From Candidatus Goldiibacteriota bacterium (lineage in GTDB: Bacteria; Oederibacteriota; PGYV01; DYJU01), in the NCBI GenBank assembly GCA_938034975.1, contig CALHNI010000013.1, positions 1-41,768 of the forward strand: a DNA stretch of 41,768 nucleotides. The letters run 5' to 3'. Both the position numbers and the translations under genes were made by a program. Shown one piece after another: positions 9,494-17,745 of this stretch. Positions within the stretch are counted from its first letter, which is position 1; each line of letters starts with the position of its first letter. The notes under the pieces are model-generated. The model ran no database searches. It saw nothing but the letters and a program-made list of their open reading frames with translations, and had not been told where the DNA came from.

Positions 9494-10922
9494 TTTTATC
9501 ACCTTTACTTTCGTATAAAATAAGATTTTTAAATTCCACAACTTTTTTAAAATTTTTTTCTAGGAAGACTTTATATTCATTATCAGAAATAAGATCTACA
9601 ATTAAAAAATCTAAAATAAATTCATCATTTAGTTCGTTTAGTTTATAACTAGCAGGATAATTATAAATATATTTAAAAGGTGATTGGGTATGAGTATAAA
9701 AATAAATTTCAGGTTCATTTGCAAAAACCAAAATGTTCTGCTTTTCTTTTTTATTTAAATTTATAATTTCAGCTATTGCTTTTGCTTCATAGTAAATATC
9801 CTTTGTTTTATAGTTGCTTTTTATAAAATTTAAAAAATTATTTATTTTAATAAAATACAAGGAATAAATCACAACAGCAATAATAGCAAGAGATACTGCA
9901 ATTTTTTTATTATTTGTTTTTTTACATAAAAAAAGATAAAATTCATTTATAAAAATTGCACTTAATATAGACAAAAACGGAATTAAAACAAGATAATATA
10001 ATGGATAATAATTAGGGGAAAAAGAAATGTAAATAAAAAATAAAAGAGATGATAATAAAGATAAAAAAATAATTTTAATTTTTTTGTTTTTAAAAAATAA
10101 ATATAAACCATATAAAAAACCGACAAATAATATTAAATTTGTTTTAATAAATATCCATCCGTTTTTTATTAATATAAAAAAAGTATTTTTAAGGTCAAAG
10201 CGAAGCAGATTATTAAAATTATAAAAAAAGGTGTATTCAATGAATTCTTTGAGCATATTATTTTTTATGCACCACAGAAATAACAGGATAACAAGCGTAA
10301 TAAAACCTGAAAAAAGCCACAGAATATATTTAATTTTATTTTTTTTAAAATATTTTAAAATATAAATCAGTGCGACAAACAAAATAAAAGCAGCAATTAA
10401 TTTTATAAAAGTAGCTATCCCAATAAAAAATCCTGTTAAAAATAAATTTATATGAAAATATTTATCAACTGTGCTACATAAAAAAATATAAGCGACAAAT
10501 ACTGGTAAAAAAATAAAAATTTCTGTATTTGAATTTAAACCATGTATATTATGATTATTAAGATGCATAATAAAAAAAAATAAAATAAGTAAACTTAGCC
10601 ATTTATTAAAAAATTCTCTTATAAAAGAATAAAAAACAAGTAACATAACTAAAATATAAAAATTAGTAAAGATTCTAATTGCTTCATAGGATGTCCCTAA
10701 AAATTTAAAAGCTGTTTTATAAATATAAAATATAAATGGTTGCTTATTAACAAAAATATCTTTATAGGGTAATTCACCTTTTTCAATTCTTTCTGCAATG
10801 TAAGCGTATGTTCCTTCTTCTCTGTCAAGAGGCATATATATAAAAAACATTCTATAAATTATAGATAAAATAAGTAAAATAAAAATAAAATATAATTCAG
10901 ATTTGTAAATTTTATTTTCCAT
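9477..10922 (-). CDS. GT39/ArnT-like membrane glycosyltransferase
   Basis: A 481-residue membrane protein of the GT-C superfamily (dolichyl-phosphate-mannose-protein mannosyltransferase/ArnT type), which uses a lipid-linked sugar at the outer face of the inner membrane. After the first helix comes the diagnostic loop LDREEGTYAYIAERIEKGELP (about 32-52), with acidic residues at the usual catalytic place, followed by PYKDIFVNKQPF. Ten or more helices follow, then a short soluble tail. It starts 6 nt after the alcohol dehydrogenase stop, within the same minus-strand operon. The acceptor is unknown. Confidence 0.8.
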   Translation of the reverse strand: MENKIYKSELYFIFILLILSIIYRMFFIYMPLDREEGTYAYIAERIEKGELPYKDIFVNKQPFIFYIYKTAFKFLGTSYEAIRIFTNFYILVMLLVFYSFIREFFNKWLSLLILFFFIMHLNNHNIHGLNSNTEIFIFLPVFVAYIFLCSTVDKYFHINLFLTGFFIGIATFIKLIAAFILFVALIYILKYFKKNKIKYILWLFSGFITLVILLFLWCIKNNMLKEFIEYTFFYNFNNLLRFDLKNTFFILIKNGWIFIKTNLILFVGFLYGLYLFFKNKKIKIIFLSLLSSLLFFIYISFSPNYYPLYYLVLIPFLSILSAIFINEFYLFLCKKTNNKKIAVSLAIIAVVIYSLYFIKINNFLNFIKSNYKTKDIYYEAKAIAEIINLNKKEKQNILVFANEPEIYFYTHTQSPFKYIYNYPASYKLNELNDEFILDFLIVDLISDNEYKVFLEKNFKKVVEFKNLILYESKGDKNEKNK

Positions 10923-10928
10923 AGAAAT

Positions 10929-12041
10929 TTAAAAAATCCTGTATAAAATTTTTCTTACTTTATATTCATCCATTTTAATCGGATTATATGACATTGAACC
11001 TGTTTTAAACTCCATTTTTGAGATTATATAATCAATTTTTTCTTTTGAAACATTATATAATTTAAAATTTTCGGGAATTTTTAATTTTTTATTTAAGTTT
11101 TTTATATTTTGAATTAAAGAACAATTTAAGTTACTTTCCAGAATTTTAAGATCTTTTTTTATTGCTTTTTTATTAAAATCCAGTACGAATGGTAATAAAA
11201 TTGCATTAACAAGCCCATGCTGTAAATTTAAAACAGCACCTATTGGATGAGAAATACCATGAACAGCACCCAACCCTGCATTTGCAAAAGAAATGCCGGC
11301 AAGCAAACTTGCGTATAGCATATTATATCTGGCTATTATGTTTTTACCGTTTTTATATGCTATATAGAGATTATCAAAAATTAGTTTAATGGCGTTTTTA
11401 GCTAAAATCTGTGTAAAAGAATTTGCACTAATTGAAAAATATGATTCAACGGCATGACATAAAGCGTCCATACCTGTATAAGCAGTTATATCAGGTGGCA
11501 TTGTTAATGTTAGTTCGGGGTCAGCAATAACAATTTTGGGGATTAATTTTTCTGAACGTAAACTTATTTTAATATTTTTTTCTGTATATTTAAGAACTGC
11601 ATTTTTTGTAACTTCTGAACCGGTTCCTGCTGTTGTTGGTATTGCAATAAAAAATAAAGGTTCTTTATTTATTTTGACTTTATTATCAAGATAATCTTTT
11701 ACACTATATTTTTCTTTATAAATGCCTGCAACAGATTTTGCACAATCAAGAGCACTCCCGCCACCCAATCCAATTACAAAATCAATATTTTCCTGTCTGG
11801 CAAAACTGGCTGCTTTATCTACTGTTTCTACAGAAACTTCTGGTTCAACTTCATTGAACAGAACAATTTTTTTATCAGAGAGAATATATTTTATTTTTTT
11901 TATAAGCCCTGTTTTGATTGCAAAATTTTTCCCTGTAATTAATATTCCTTTATAACCGGGAATTTGAATATTTTTTAAATCATTTAATTTTTTTATACCA
12001 AAAAAAATTTTTTCAGGAAAAAAAAGAGTAAAATTTTTCAT
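10929..12041 (-). CDS. Iron-containing alcohol dehydrogenase family protein
   Basis: A 370-residue group III (iron-dependent) alcohol dehydrogenase-like enzyme that would oxidise or reduce an alcohol/aldehyde with NAD(P). The nucleotide-binding GLGGGSALDCAK (91-102) and PTTAGTGSEVT (135-145) are intact. The four metal ligands of the family are present: Asp192 and His196 in MDALCHAVES, His261 in GAVHGISHP, and His275 in LQHGLVNA. The length matches the family. It overlaps the MEMO gene by 4 nt (ATGA) and is followed by a membrane glycosyltransferase. The substrate cannot be inferred; maleylacetate reductase, butanol dehydrogenase and glycerol dehydrogenase-like enzymes share these motifs. Confidence 0.85.
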   Translation of the reverse strand: MKNFTLFFPEKIFFGIKKLNDLKNIQIPGYKGILITGKNFAIKTGLIKKIKYILSDKKIVLFNEVEPEVSVETVDKAASFARQENIDFVIGLGGGSALDCAKSVAGIYKEKYSVKDYLDNKVKINKEPLFFIAIPTTAGTGSEVTKNAVLKYTEKNIKISLRSEKLIPKIVIADPELTLTMPPDITAYTGMDALCHAVESYFSISANSFTQILAKNAIKLIFDNLYIAYKNGKNIIARYNMLYASLLAGISFANAGLGAVHGISHPIGAVLNLQHGLVNAILLPFVLDFNKKAIKKDLKILESNLNCSLIQNIKNLNKKLKIPENFKLYNVSKEKIDYIISKMEFKTGSMSYNPIKMDEYKVRKILYRIF

Positions 12042-12835
12042 ATAATAACAGCACCACCATATCCAACAACCTGTTCATAATCACCAGTTGCTTCACCGGA
12101 ATTTGTATAACTTATTATTTTACCTTCTTTAGCTCCTAAAAGTTTAGAAGCTGTTAAAAGAACATAGACAGGCATCCAACCACACATTGAAATATCATAT
12201 TCATATAAATATTTTACCATTTTTTCTGGATTAAGTTCTTTTATTGAATCTAAAATAAGTTTGTCTTTTTTTTCTGCTGCTTTTGCTTCTTCGTAATGTG
12301 TAAGATCGGTTGATGCAACAAGTAAAACTTCTTTATCTTTAATAACATCTGCAATTGATATTGCAAGATTTGATAATTTATTAAGGTCTGGTTCTGAAAG
12401 GCAAATTGGGACAAAAGAAAATCCTTGTTTTAAAAATTGTAAGAATGGTAACTCAACTTCTATGGAATGTTCTTTTAAATGTGCGTAAATGTCTTTTGCG
12501 GCAAATTTGCAATTTTTAATAATTTCATTTGCCATTGGTTCATTTATTTTACAATCGCCAAGCGGTGTTCGCCAAATACCTTCTGCCATCACAGAAATTG
12601 ATTTTCCAAGTCCTGTATGGTTAGGTCCCAAAATTATAACAAGATCAGGAATTTCAATTGAAGAAAAAACTGCACCTGCGGTTTTCCCTGAATAAATATA
12701 ACCTGCATGCGGAACAACAACACCTTTTGTTTTATATTTATTTTCAACCTTTATTATATATCTGCTGATATGTTTTTTTAAAGCAGGAGCATCCCTTTCA
12801 TAAAACATACCAGCAACTTGTGCTTCTCTTAACAT
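12038..12835 (-). CDS. MEMO1 family / AmmeMemoRadiSam system protein B
   Basis: A 265-residue protein of the MEMO family, structurally related to extradiol dioxygenases. Conserved blocks are VVPHAGYIYSGKTAG (40-54), LGPNHTG (69-75), EHSIEVELPFLQ (122-133), STDLTHY and the C-terminal SGEATGDYEQVVGYGG. Bacterial members usually sit next to AMMECR1 and a radical SAM protein; neither is visible in this window. Here it leads an operon with an iron alcohol dehydrogenase, a membrane glycosyltransferase and a cupin. AGGAG lies 6-10 nt before the ATG. The biochemical role in bacteria is not firmly known. Confidence 0.85.
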   Translation of the reverse strand: MLREAQVAGMFYERDAPALKKHISRYIIKVENKYKTKGVVVPHAGYIYSGKTAGAVFSSIEIPDLVIILGPNHTGLGKSISVMAEGIWRTPLGDCKINEPMANEIIKNCKFAAKDIYAHLKEHSIEVELPFLQFLKQGFSFVPICLSEPDLNKLSNLAISIADVIKDKEVLLVASTDLTHYEEAKAAEKKDKLILDSIKELNPEKMVKYLYEYDISMCGWMPVYVLLTASKLLGAKEGKIISYTNSGEATGDYEQVVGYGGAVII

Positions 12836-12879
12836 ATTTCTCTCCTAAAAAATCATAAATGGTCCCAAACTCACAATAA

Positions 12880-13000
12880 AAATATTTTTTAACAACTTAA
12901 ATTTAAAAAAACATTTATGTTTTATTTTTTCAAATAAACAGGCGAACAAAAGTAATAAATTTTAAAAATTTTTTCTTAAAACACGTTTTTAACCCGTTTT
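12880..13000 (+). repeat. Dispersed hairpin-capped repeat, copy 4 (degenerate)
   Basis: A decayed copy. The A/T block is followed by CAGGCGAACAAAAGTAATAA, matching the family core, and then by AAAACACG...CCCGTTTT, a remnant of the 3' hairpin. The 5' CCTGAAAA hairpin is missing. It occupies the gap between the divergent MEMO and queH genes. Confidence 0.55.
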
Positions 13001-13050
13001 ACTTTAATTTAATTTTAATATATTTTATTATAAAATCAAATAAAATTTTA

Positions 13051-13059
13051 TGGTAGAAT
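13051..13059 (+). promoter_or_regulatory. Possible extended -10 promoter of queH
   Basis: TGG followed by TAGAAT (13054-13059) resembles an extended -10 element about 35 nt before the queH ATG. No convincing -35 is seen. Confidence 0.35.
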
Positions 13060-13093
13060 AATTTAAAAATTAATTATTAAAAAAGGAATATTT

Positions 13094-13639
13094 ATGAACA
13101 GAAAAATTTTGTTACATTGTTGTTGTGCTCCAGATGCAACACATAGTATAAATGTATTAAAAGAACAGAATTTTAATATTGTAACATATTTTTATAATCC
13201 AAATATTCATCCGGAAGAAGAATATAAAAAGAGATATAAAGAAATGGAAAAAGTAATAAAAAATATGGAAGTAGAATGCGTAAATAATGTAAATTACGAT
13301 ATTGATACATGGCATAAAATATGTGATAGATTTGCTAATGAAAAAGAAGGTGGAAAACGTTGTGAATTATGTTTTCGGTTGCGTCTTGAAGAAACCGCAA
13401 AAAAAGCAAAAGAAATAAATATAGATTTTATTGCAACAACGCTTACAATAAGTCCTCACAAGGATGCTGATATTATAAATAAAATTGGTGATGAAGCAGC
13501 AAAAAAATATTCAGTAAATTATTTATATACCAATTTTAAAAAGAAAGATGGTTTTAAAAAGTCCATTGAACTTTCAAAAAAATTTAATCTTTACAGGCAA
13601 AATTATTGTGGTTGTATTTATTCTTTAAATAAAAAATAA
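13094..13639 (+). CDS. queH: Epoxyqueuosine reductase QueH
   Basis: QueH (DUF208) reduces epoxyqueuosine to queuosine in the wobble position of certain tRNAs. It is the non-homologous alternative to cobalamin-dependent QueG and is frequent in anaerobes. The 181-residue protein has the family cysteines: CCC at 9-11, CELC at 90-93 and YCGC at 171-174, which hold the iron-sulfur and iron centre. Also typical are FYNPNIHPEEEY (33-44) and TTLTISPHKD (115-124). AAAAAGGAA precedes the start. It is followed 22 nt later by the protease gene, so the two may be co-transcribed. Confidence 0.93.
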   Translation: MNRKILLHCCCAPDATHSINVLKEQNFNIVTYFYNPNIHPEEEYKKRYKEMEKVIKNMEVECVNNVNYDIDTWHKICDRFANEKEGGKRCELCFRLRLEETAKKAKEINIDFIATTLTISPHKDADIINKIGDEAAKKYSVNYLYTNFKKKDGFKKSIELSKKFNLYRQNYCGCIYSLNKK

Positions 13640-13661
13640 CATAAAAAAGGAGATTGATATT

Positions 13662-15104
13662 ATGAAAAAAAAGTTGATTTGTTTAATTTTTTTAATTTTT
13701 TTTGCATTTATCTATGCACAGACAAATTTTGAAAGTTCAATTGTAAAAATAATCACAATAACAAATGCACCTGATTACAGTCAACCCTGGCAAATGCTTG
13801 GACAATCCAGTATCAGTGGGACAGGTAGTATTATTTCAGGAAACAGGATACTTACAAATGCGCATATAGTAAGCAATAATACATTTATACATGTAAATAA
13901 GGCAGGAGAAACTAAAAAATATGTTGCAGAAGTTCTAGCAATAGACCATGAATGTGATCTTGCTTTATTAAAAGTTCAAGATACAGATTTTTTCAAAAAT
14001 ACAACACCACTGCAAATCGGTGAAATGCCGGATATTGGAGATACTGTTAAAGTATTTGGTTTTCCTATAGGTGGTGAAAAGTTATCTGTTACAAAAGGTA
14101 TTGTTTCCCGTATAGAAATAACACAGTATTCCCATAGTTTACGAAATTTTGTTTCAATACAAATAGATGCTGCAATAAATCCCGGGAATAGCGGAGGGCC
14201 TGTTATTATAGATAATAAAATAGTTGGGGTTGCCTTTCAATCTTTTGATAAGGCACAAAATATAGGATTTGCAATTCCCAGCGTTATAATACATCATTTT
14301 TTGGATGACTTAAAGGACGGTAAATACACAGGTTTCCCTTCCCTGGGGTTATACACTCAAAACCTTGAAAATGATTCTTTTAGAAAAAAGTTTGGAATGA
14401 AAAAGGGGCAAACAGGGGTAATTGTTCAGGAAGTTGAATATGGATCAAGTTGCTATGGAATAATAAAAAAGAATGATATAATTTTGTCAATTGATAATAT
14501 AAAAGTAGAAAATGACGGAACTATTCCATATAAAAAATCAAGCAGGTTAGATTATTCATATATAATAGATTTGAAATCGGTAGGTGATAAAGTCATACTC
14601 GGAATTTTAAGAGATAAAAAAGAATTAAAAATACCTGTTAAATTAAAAAATTATATACCAGTTGTCCCAAGAACAGAATATGACACAAAACCAACTTATT
14701 ATATTTTTGGAGGGTTAGTATTTGTTCCTATAACTGTAAATTACATTTATAGTTTATGGAATTCAACAGGCAACAGGCCATCTTTGCTTGACAGAATTGT
14801 TTATGAATTTGCAACAGAAGAAAAGCAGCAGATTATAATATTGCAACAGGTCCTTGCTGATGAAACTAACAAAGGCTATCATGATTTTTCAAATTTAATT
14901 GTTAAAAAAGTAAATGGTGAAACTGTTAAGGATATAAAACATTTGATTCAAATAATAGAAAATTTAAAAGAAGAGTATTTAATAATTGACTTGGAAAATT
15001 TAAACCAGATAATTTTAGAAAAAAAAGAATCAGAAAAAGCAACAGAAGCAATATTAAAAAAATATGGAATTAATTTTGACAGATCTGAAAATCTCAGACA
15101 ATAA
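13662..15104 (+). CDS. Exported Deg-type serine protease (Deg9/Deg10-like)
   Basis: A 480-residue secreted protease with a signal peptide (1-19, ending before QTN). The trypsin-like triad is His68 (LTNAHIV), Asp99 (HECDLALLKV) and Ser177 (NPGNSGGPV). A PDZ-like domain follows (about 240-320: GVIVQEVEYGSSCYGIIKKND), then a longer C-terminal region with PTYYIFGGLVFVPIT and QVLADETNKGYHDFSNLIV. That last region resembles the second PDZ-like part of Deg9/Deg10-type proteases rather than E. coli DegP. It would degrade or handle misfolded exported proteins. AAAGGAG lies just before the ATG. The protease assignment is firm; the Deg9/10 subclass is my recollection of the family. Confidence 0.9.
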   Translation: MKKKLICLIFLIFFAFIYAQTNFESSIVKIITITNAPDYSQPWQMLGQSSISGTGSIISGNRILTNAHIVSNNTFIHVNKAGETKKYVAEVLAIDHECDLALLKVQDTDFFKNTTPLQIGEMPDIGDTVKVFGFPIGGEKLSVTKGIVSRIEITQYSHSLRNFVSIQIDAAINPGNSGGPVIIDNKIVGVAFQSFDKAQNIGFAIPSVIIHHFLDDLKDGKYTGFPSLGLYTQNLENDSFRKKFGMKKGQTGVIVQEVEYGSSCYGIIKKNDIILSIDNIKVENDGTIPYKKSSRLDYSYIIDLKSVGDKVILGILRDKKELKIPVKLKNYIPVVPRTEYDTKPTYYIFGGLVFVPITVNYIYSLWNSTGNRPSLLDRIVYEFATEEKQQIIILQQVLADETNKGYHDFSNLIVKKVNGETVKDIKHLIQIIENLKEEYLIIDLENLNQIILEKKESEKATEAILKKYGINFDRSENLRQ

Positions 15105-15106
15105 TT

Positions 15107-15140
15107 TTTTAGGTAATATTATATTATACCTATTGAAAAA
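15107..15140. terminator. Possible bidirectional terminator
   Basis: A short hairpin TAGGTA...TACCTA with an A/T loop lies between a run of T on one side and a run of A on the other, between the convergent protease and recF genes. The stem is only 6 bp, so this is a weak call. Confidence 0.35.
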
Positions 15141-15186
15141 AAACAAATATTTTGTTGATCGGAAAAAATGCGATTATAAATGGAAA

Positions 15187-16284
15187 TTATTTCTCTACTA
15201 AAATCCCATTTTCTATAAAGAAGCTTTTTTTCACACTTAAATTTTTTATATTATTTAAAGAAGTGGTTGTAATAAGAATTTGATGTATATTTTTTAATAA
15301 ATCCCCTATTATTTTCCTGTTATTTTCATCTAATTCAGAAGAAAAATCATCAAGAAGTAAAACTGGTTCAGTATCTTTTTTTAATTTCAACAACTTCGCC
15401 TGGACAAATTTTAATATAAGTGCAATTATTCTATGCTGTCCTTCTGATGCATATAATTTGGCTAGTTTGTTTTCATAATAAATATCAATATCATCTTTAT
15501 GTGGGCCAAATAGCGTTATTCCCCTTACAATCTCTTCTTTCATTAATAATCCTAAAAGAGTTTTATATGTTTTAATAATTTCATCTTTGTTAAAAATATT
15601 AAAATGTTTTGAGTTATAGGATAAATTTATTTTATAAAAGAATTCAGGAAAATAAGATGAAATTATCTTGTTCATTTCATTAATCATATTAACTCTTTTA
15701 AGAATAACTTCGGTTCCAAAATTGATCATTTGTTCATTCCATATTTCAAGCGAATTGCTATTTTGTTTGCCTTCTTTTATTTTCTTTAGAATATAATTTC
15801 TATGAGAAATTATTTTTTGATATTTTAACAATAATTCATAATATGAATTGTCAGTGATATATAAAAATTCATCAATAAAATCTCTTCTTAGTTGTGGATC
15901 TGCTTTTATTATTTGAATGGTTTCAGGAGAAAATAAAATTATTGGAATTTCACCTATAATTTTTGATAATTTAGGCAATTTATTATTATTGATTTTAGCT
16001 ATTTTTTTTCTTTGTTCTTTGGAAAATTCCAAGCTAAATAATTTTGTTAGACCATCATGATATGACTCAATTTCAACAAACATTTTATCACTATTCTCAT
16101 TCACAAGTGCGACATCATTTAAAGTTCTAAATGAGTGCGTATATGCTACATAGTAAATTGATTCCAGTATATTGGTTTTACCGGAGCCATTGCTTCCCCA
16201 AAAAACATTTATACCTTCCTGCAAAATAATTTCTGTTTTTTTATAATTTCTAAAATTATAAAGGTTTATTTTTTTGATTATCAT
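15187..16284 (-). CDS. recF: DNA replication and repair protein RecF
   Basis: RecF is an SMC-like ATPase that helps load RecA at gapped DNA. The 365-residue protein starts with the RecF signature LYNFRNYKKTEI and Walker A GSNGSGKTN (30-38). It ends with LLLDDFSSELDENNR, combining Walker B and the D-loop. TLFGPHKDD and SEGQHR, typical of RecF, are also present. AAAGGATTG lies upstream of the ATG. In many bacteria recF is in the dnaA-dnaN-recF-gyrB block; here its upstream neighbour is rsmG, separated by two parS-like sites. Confidence 0.95.
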   Translation of the reverse strand: MIIKKINLYNFRNYKKTEIILQEGINVFWGSNGSGKTNILESIYYVAYTHSFRTLNDVALVNENSDKMFVEIESYHDGLTKLFSLEFSKEQRKKIAKINNNKLPKLSKIIGEIPIILFSPETIQIIKADPQLRRDFIDEFLYITDNSYYELLLKYQKIISHRNYILKKIKEGKQNSNSLEIWNEQMINFGTEVILKRVNMINEMNKIISSYFPEFFYKINLSYNSKHFNIFNKDEIIKTYKTLLGLLMKEEIVRGITLFGPHKDDIDIYYENKLAKLYASEGQHRIIALILKFVQAKLLKLKKDTEPVLLLDDFSSELDENNRKIIGDLLKNIHQILITTTSLNNIKNLSVKKSFFIENGILVEK

Positions 16285-16298
16285 AACAATCCTTTTTT

Positions 16299-16314
16299 TG
16301 TTCCACGTGGAACA
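16299..16314. promoter_or_regulatory. parS-like centromere site 1
   Basis: TGTTCCACGTGGAACA is a perfect 16-bp palindrome, a member of the ParB-binding parS class (consensus close to TGTTTCACGTGAAACA). It lies in the 158-bp gap between rsmG and recF, near the recF start. Confidence 0.85.
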
Positions 16315-16400
16315 ATTTAATTTTCATGAAAAATTTGATAATACTGTATAGGTTATTATCATTTAAAATAATTTTGTGCTTTATAATAATATTAATATAA

Positions 16401-16416
16401 TGTTCTACGTGGAACA
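16401..16416. promoter_or_regulatory. parS-like centromere site 2
   Basis: TGTTCTACGTGGAACA is identical to site 1 except for one base, 102 bp away. Two near-identical sites in one short gap make a chance match unlikely. Confidence 0.8.
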
Positions 16417-16418
16417 TT

Positions 16419-16427
16419 TTATTCACA
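16419..16427 (+). promoter_or_regulatory. DnaA-box match
   Basis: TTATTCACA is an exact match to TTATNCACA and lies 3 nt from parS-like site 2. One-mismatch relatives TTTTCCACA (16496-16504) and TTTTTCACA (16507-16515) lie inside the end of rsmG. In AT-rich DNA such matches also arise by chance, so the functional call is tentative. Confidence 0.4.
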
Positions 16428-16442
16428 AAAAATATAAATAAC

Positions 16443-17165
16443 TTATAATGGTTTTTGTATAATATTTTTATATGCTCTTGGATAAACATCATTTGTTTTC
16501 CACATCTTTTTCACAATTATTAAACTTCTTTTACCTGTGTTTTCTGGTAATTCATATCTATAAATATCTAATATTTTAAATCCAAGAATTTGTTGTATAC
16601 TTTTATTCTTTAATATTATTTTTTCCTGATTTGGGCTTGCATAATATACACAATAACCACCAATTCTTATTAATGGAATTATAATTTCCATGGATATATT
16701 AAATGGGTTAAAGGCTTTTACCAAAGAACAATCAAATTTTTCTCTGTATTCAATTTTTTTTGATAATGATTCAGCTCTTGCATTGATTATTTCTATGTTA
16801 TCTAGTTTTAAAATATTTTTTATATTTATTAAAAATTGACATTTTTTTTTAATTGAATCAACAAGAAAAAATTTTTTATTAGTTAAATAAATTGCGTTTG
16901 GTATTCCTGGAAAACCAGCACCAGAACCAATATCTAATATTGTTTCGCATTGTGAAATAATGTTTGTCTTAATAAAATATAAAGAATCAATAAAAAGTTT
17001 AATTATAATGTCTTTATCAAATTTTAAACCAATTAAGTTGAATTTCTGATTCCAGCGTTTTAATTCAATAAAAAAATTATAAAATTTAGAAACATAAATT
17101 TCATCCAAAATATTTTTACAATCCAAATACTGTAAATATTTTAAAAATAAATTTTTAATTTCCAT
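16443..17165 (-). CDS. rsmG: 16S rRNA (guanine-527-N7)-methyltransferase
   Basis: RsmG (GidB) methylates G527 of 16S rRNA using S-adenosylmethionine. The 240-residue protein has LKRWNQKFNLIG (35-46), the SAM site ILDIGSGAGFPGIP (76-89), a VDS motif at the end of the next strand, and NARAE. It ends with the typical YPRAYKNIIQKPL tail. AAGG precedes the ATG at 17165. It is upstream of recF on the same strand; the pair brackets the parS-like sites. Origin-proximal location of gidB and parS is common in bacteria. Confidence 0.93.
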   Translation of the reverse strand: MEIKNLFLKYLQYLDCKNILDEIYVSKFYNFFIELKRWNQKFNLIGLKFDKDIIIKLFIDSLYFIKTNIISQCETILDIGSGAGFPGIPNAIYLTNKKFFLVDSIKKKCQFLINIKNILKLDNIEIINARAESLSKKIEYREKFDCSLVKAFNPFNISMEIIIPLIRIGGYCVYYASPNQEKIILKNKSIQQILGFKILDIYRYELPENTGKRSLIIVKKMWKTNDVYPRAYKNIIQKPL

Positions 17166-17241
17166 TCCATTCCTTAATTATAAAATTTCAGGTTTTAAAA
17201 TTATAATTGATATGATAAAATAAATCAAATAAAATATATTA

Positions 17242-17444
17242 CCTGAAGATCAATAAAAAAATGCAATTATCAGGAGTAATAATAAAAGAAAAATATTATT
17301 AAAGAAATAAAATACTTAAAACAATACTTGACCTTTATTTCAAATTAAAAAATGGGTGAGCCAAAGTGATGCATTATAAAAATAAAAATTTATTGAATAA
17401 AAAAACAAAAAATTTCGTTTTTCCGTAAAAATACATTTTTACGG
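17242..17444 (+). repeat. Dispersed hairpin-capped repeat, copy 5
   Basis: A full-length copy of about 203 bp. The 5' hairpin runs CCTGAAGATCAAT...ATGCAATTATCAGG. The core is GGTGAGCCAAAGTGATGCAT followed by TATAAAAATAA. The 3' hairpin CCGTAAAAAT-AC-ATTTTTACGG (17423-17444) has a perfect 10-bp inverted repeat. It occupies part of the 580-bp gap between rsmG and the lipoprotein gene. Confidence 0.85.
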
Positions 17445-17467
17445 TATTAAATAAATAAAATAGATAA

Positions 17468-17717
17468 TGTGAAAAGTTCTATGAGAAAGAAAGAAGGCAG
17501 AGATTAAAATATATACTAAAAGATTGAAAATAATATACATTTTCCCCTCTTTAATAAAGAGGGGTTAGGGGAGATTTTAAATTAAAAGAGGTTGAGAAAA
17601 AGAAAATGGATGGAAGCAAATCCCCCTAAATCCCCCTTTGATAAAGAAGGAACAAAAAGTAACAGAAGTATATGAATAAAAGTATTTTTAAGTGAAAAGG
17701 ATAAAAAACTTTTTACA
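17468..17717 (+). mobile_element. MITE-like element with TGTGAAAAGTT inverted ends, copy 1 (short form)
   Basis: A 250-bp element from TGTGAAAAGTT (17468-17478) to AACTTTTTACA (17707-17717, one mismatch in the inverted end). Inside are CCCCTCTTTAATAAAGAGGGG, a palindrome followed by TTAGGGGAGATTTT, and a C-rich block AATCCCCCTAAATCCCCC. It lacks the middle segment of the 418-bp copies. No transposase is encoded and no clear target duplication is visible. It ends 28 nt before the lipoprotein ATG. Confidence 0.7.
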
Positions 17718-17745
17718 ATACTATAAAATAATCAAGGAGAATAAT

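Noticed and set aside
16256-16492. Open frame of 78 codons between rsmG and recF (minus strand)
   Set aside because: Its repeated FHVEH/FHVEQ strings are simply the two parS-like palindromes read in frame. It overlaps both real genes and has no ribosome binding site or family.
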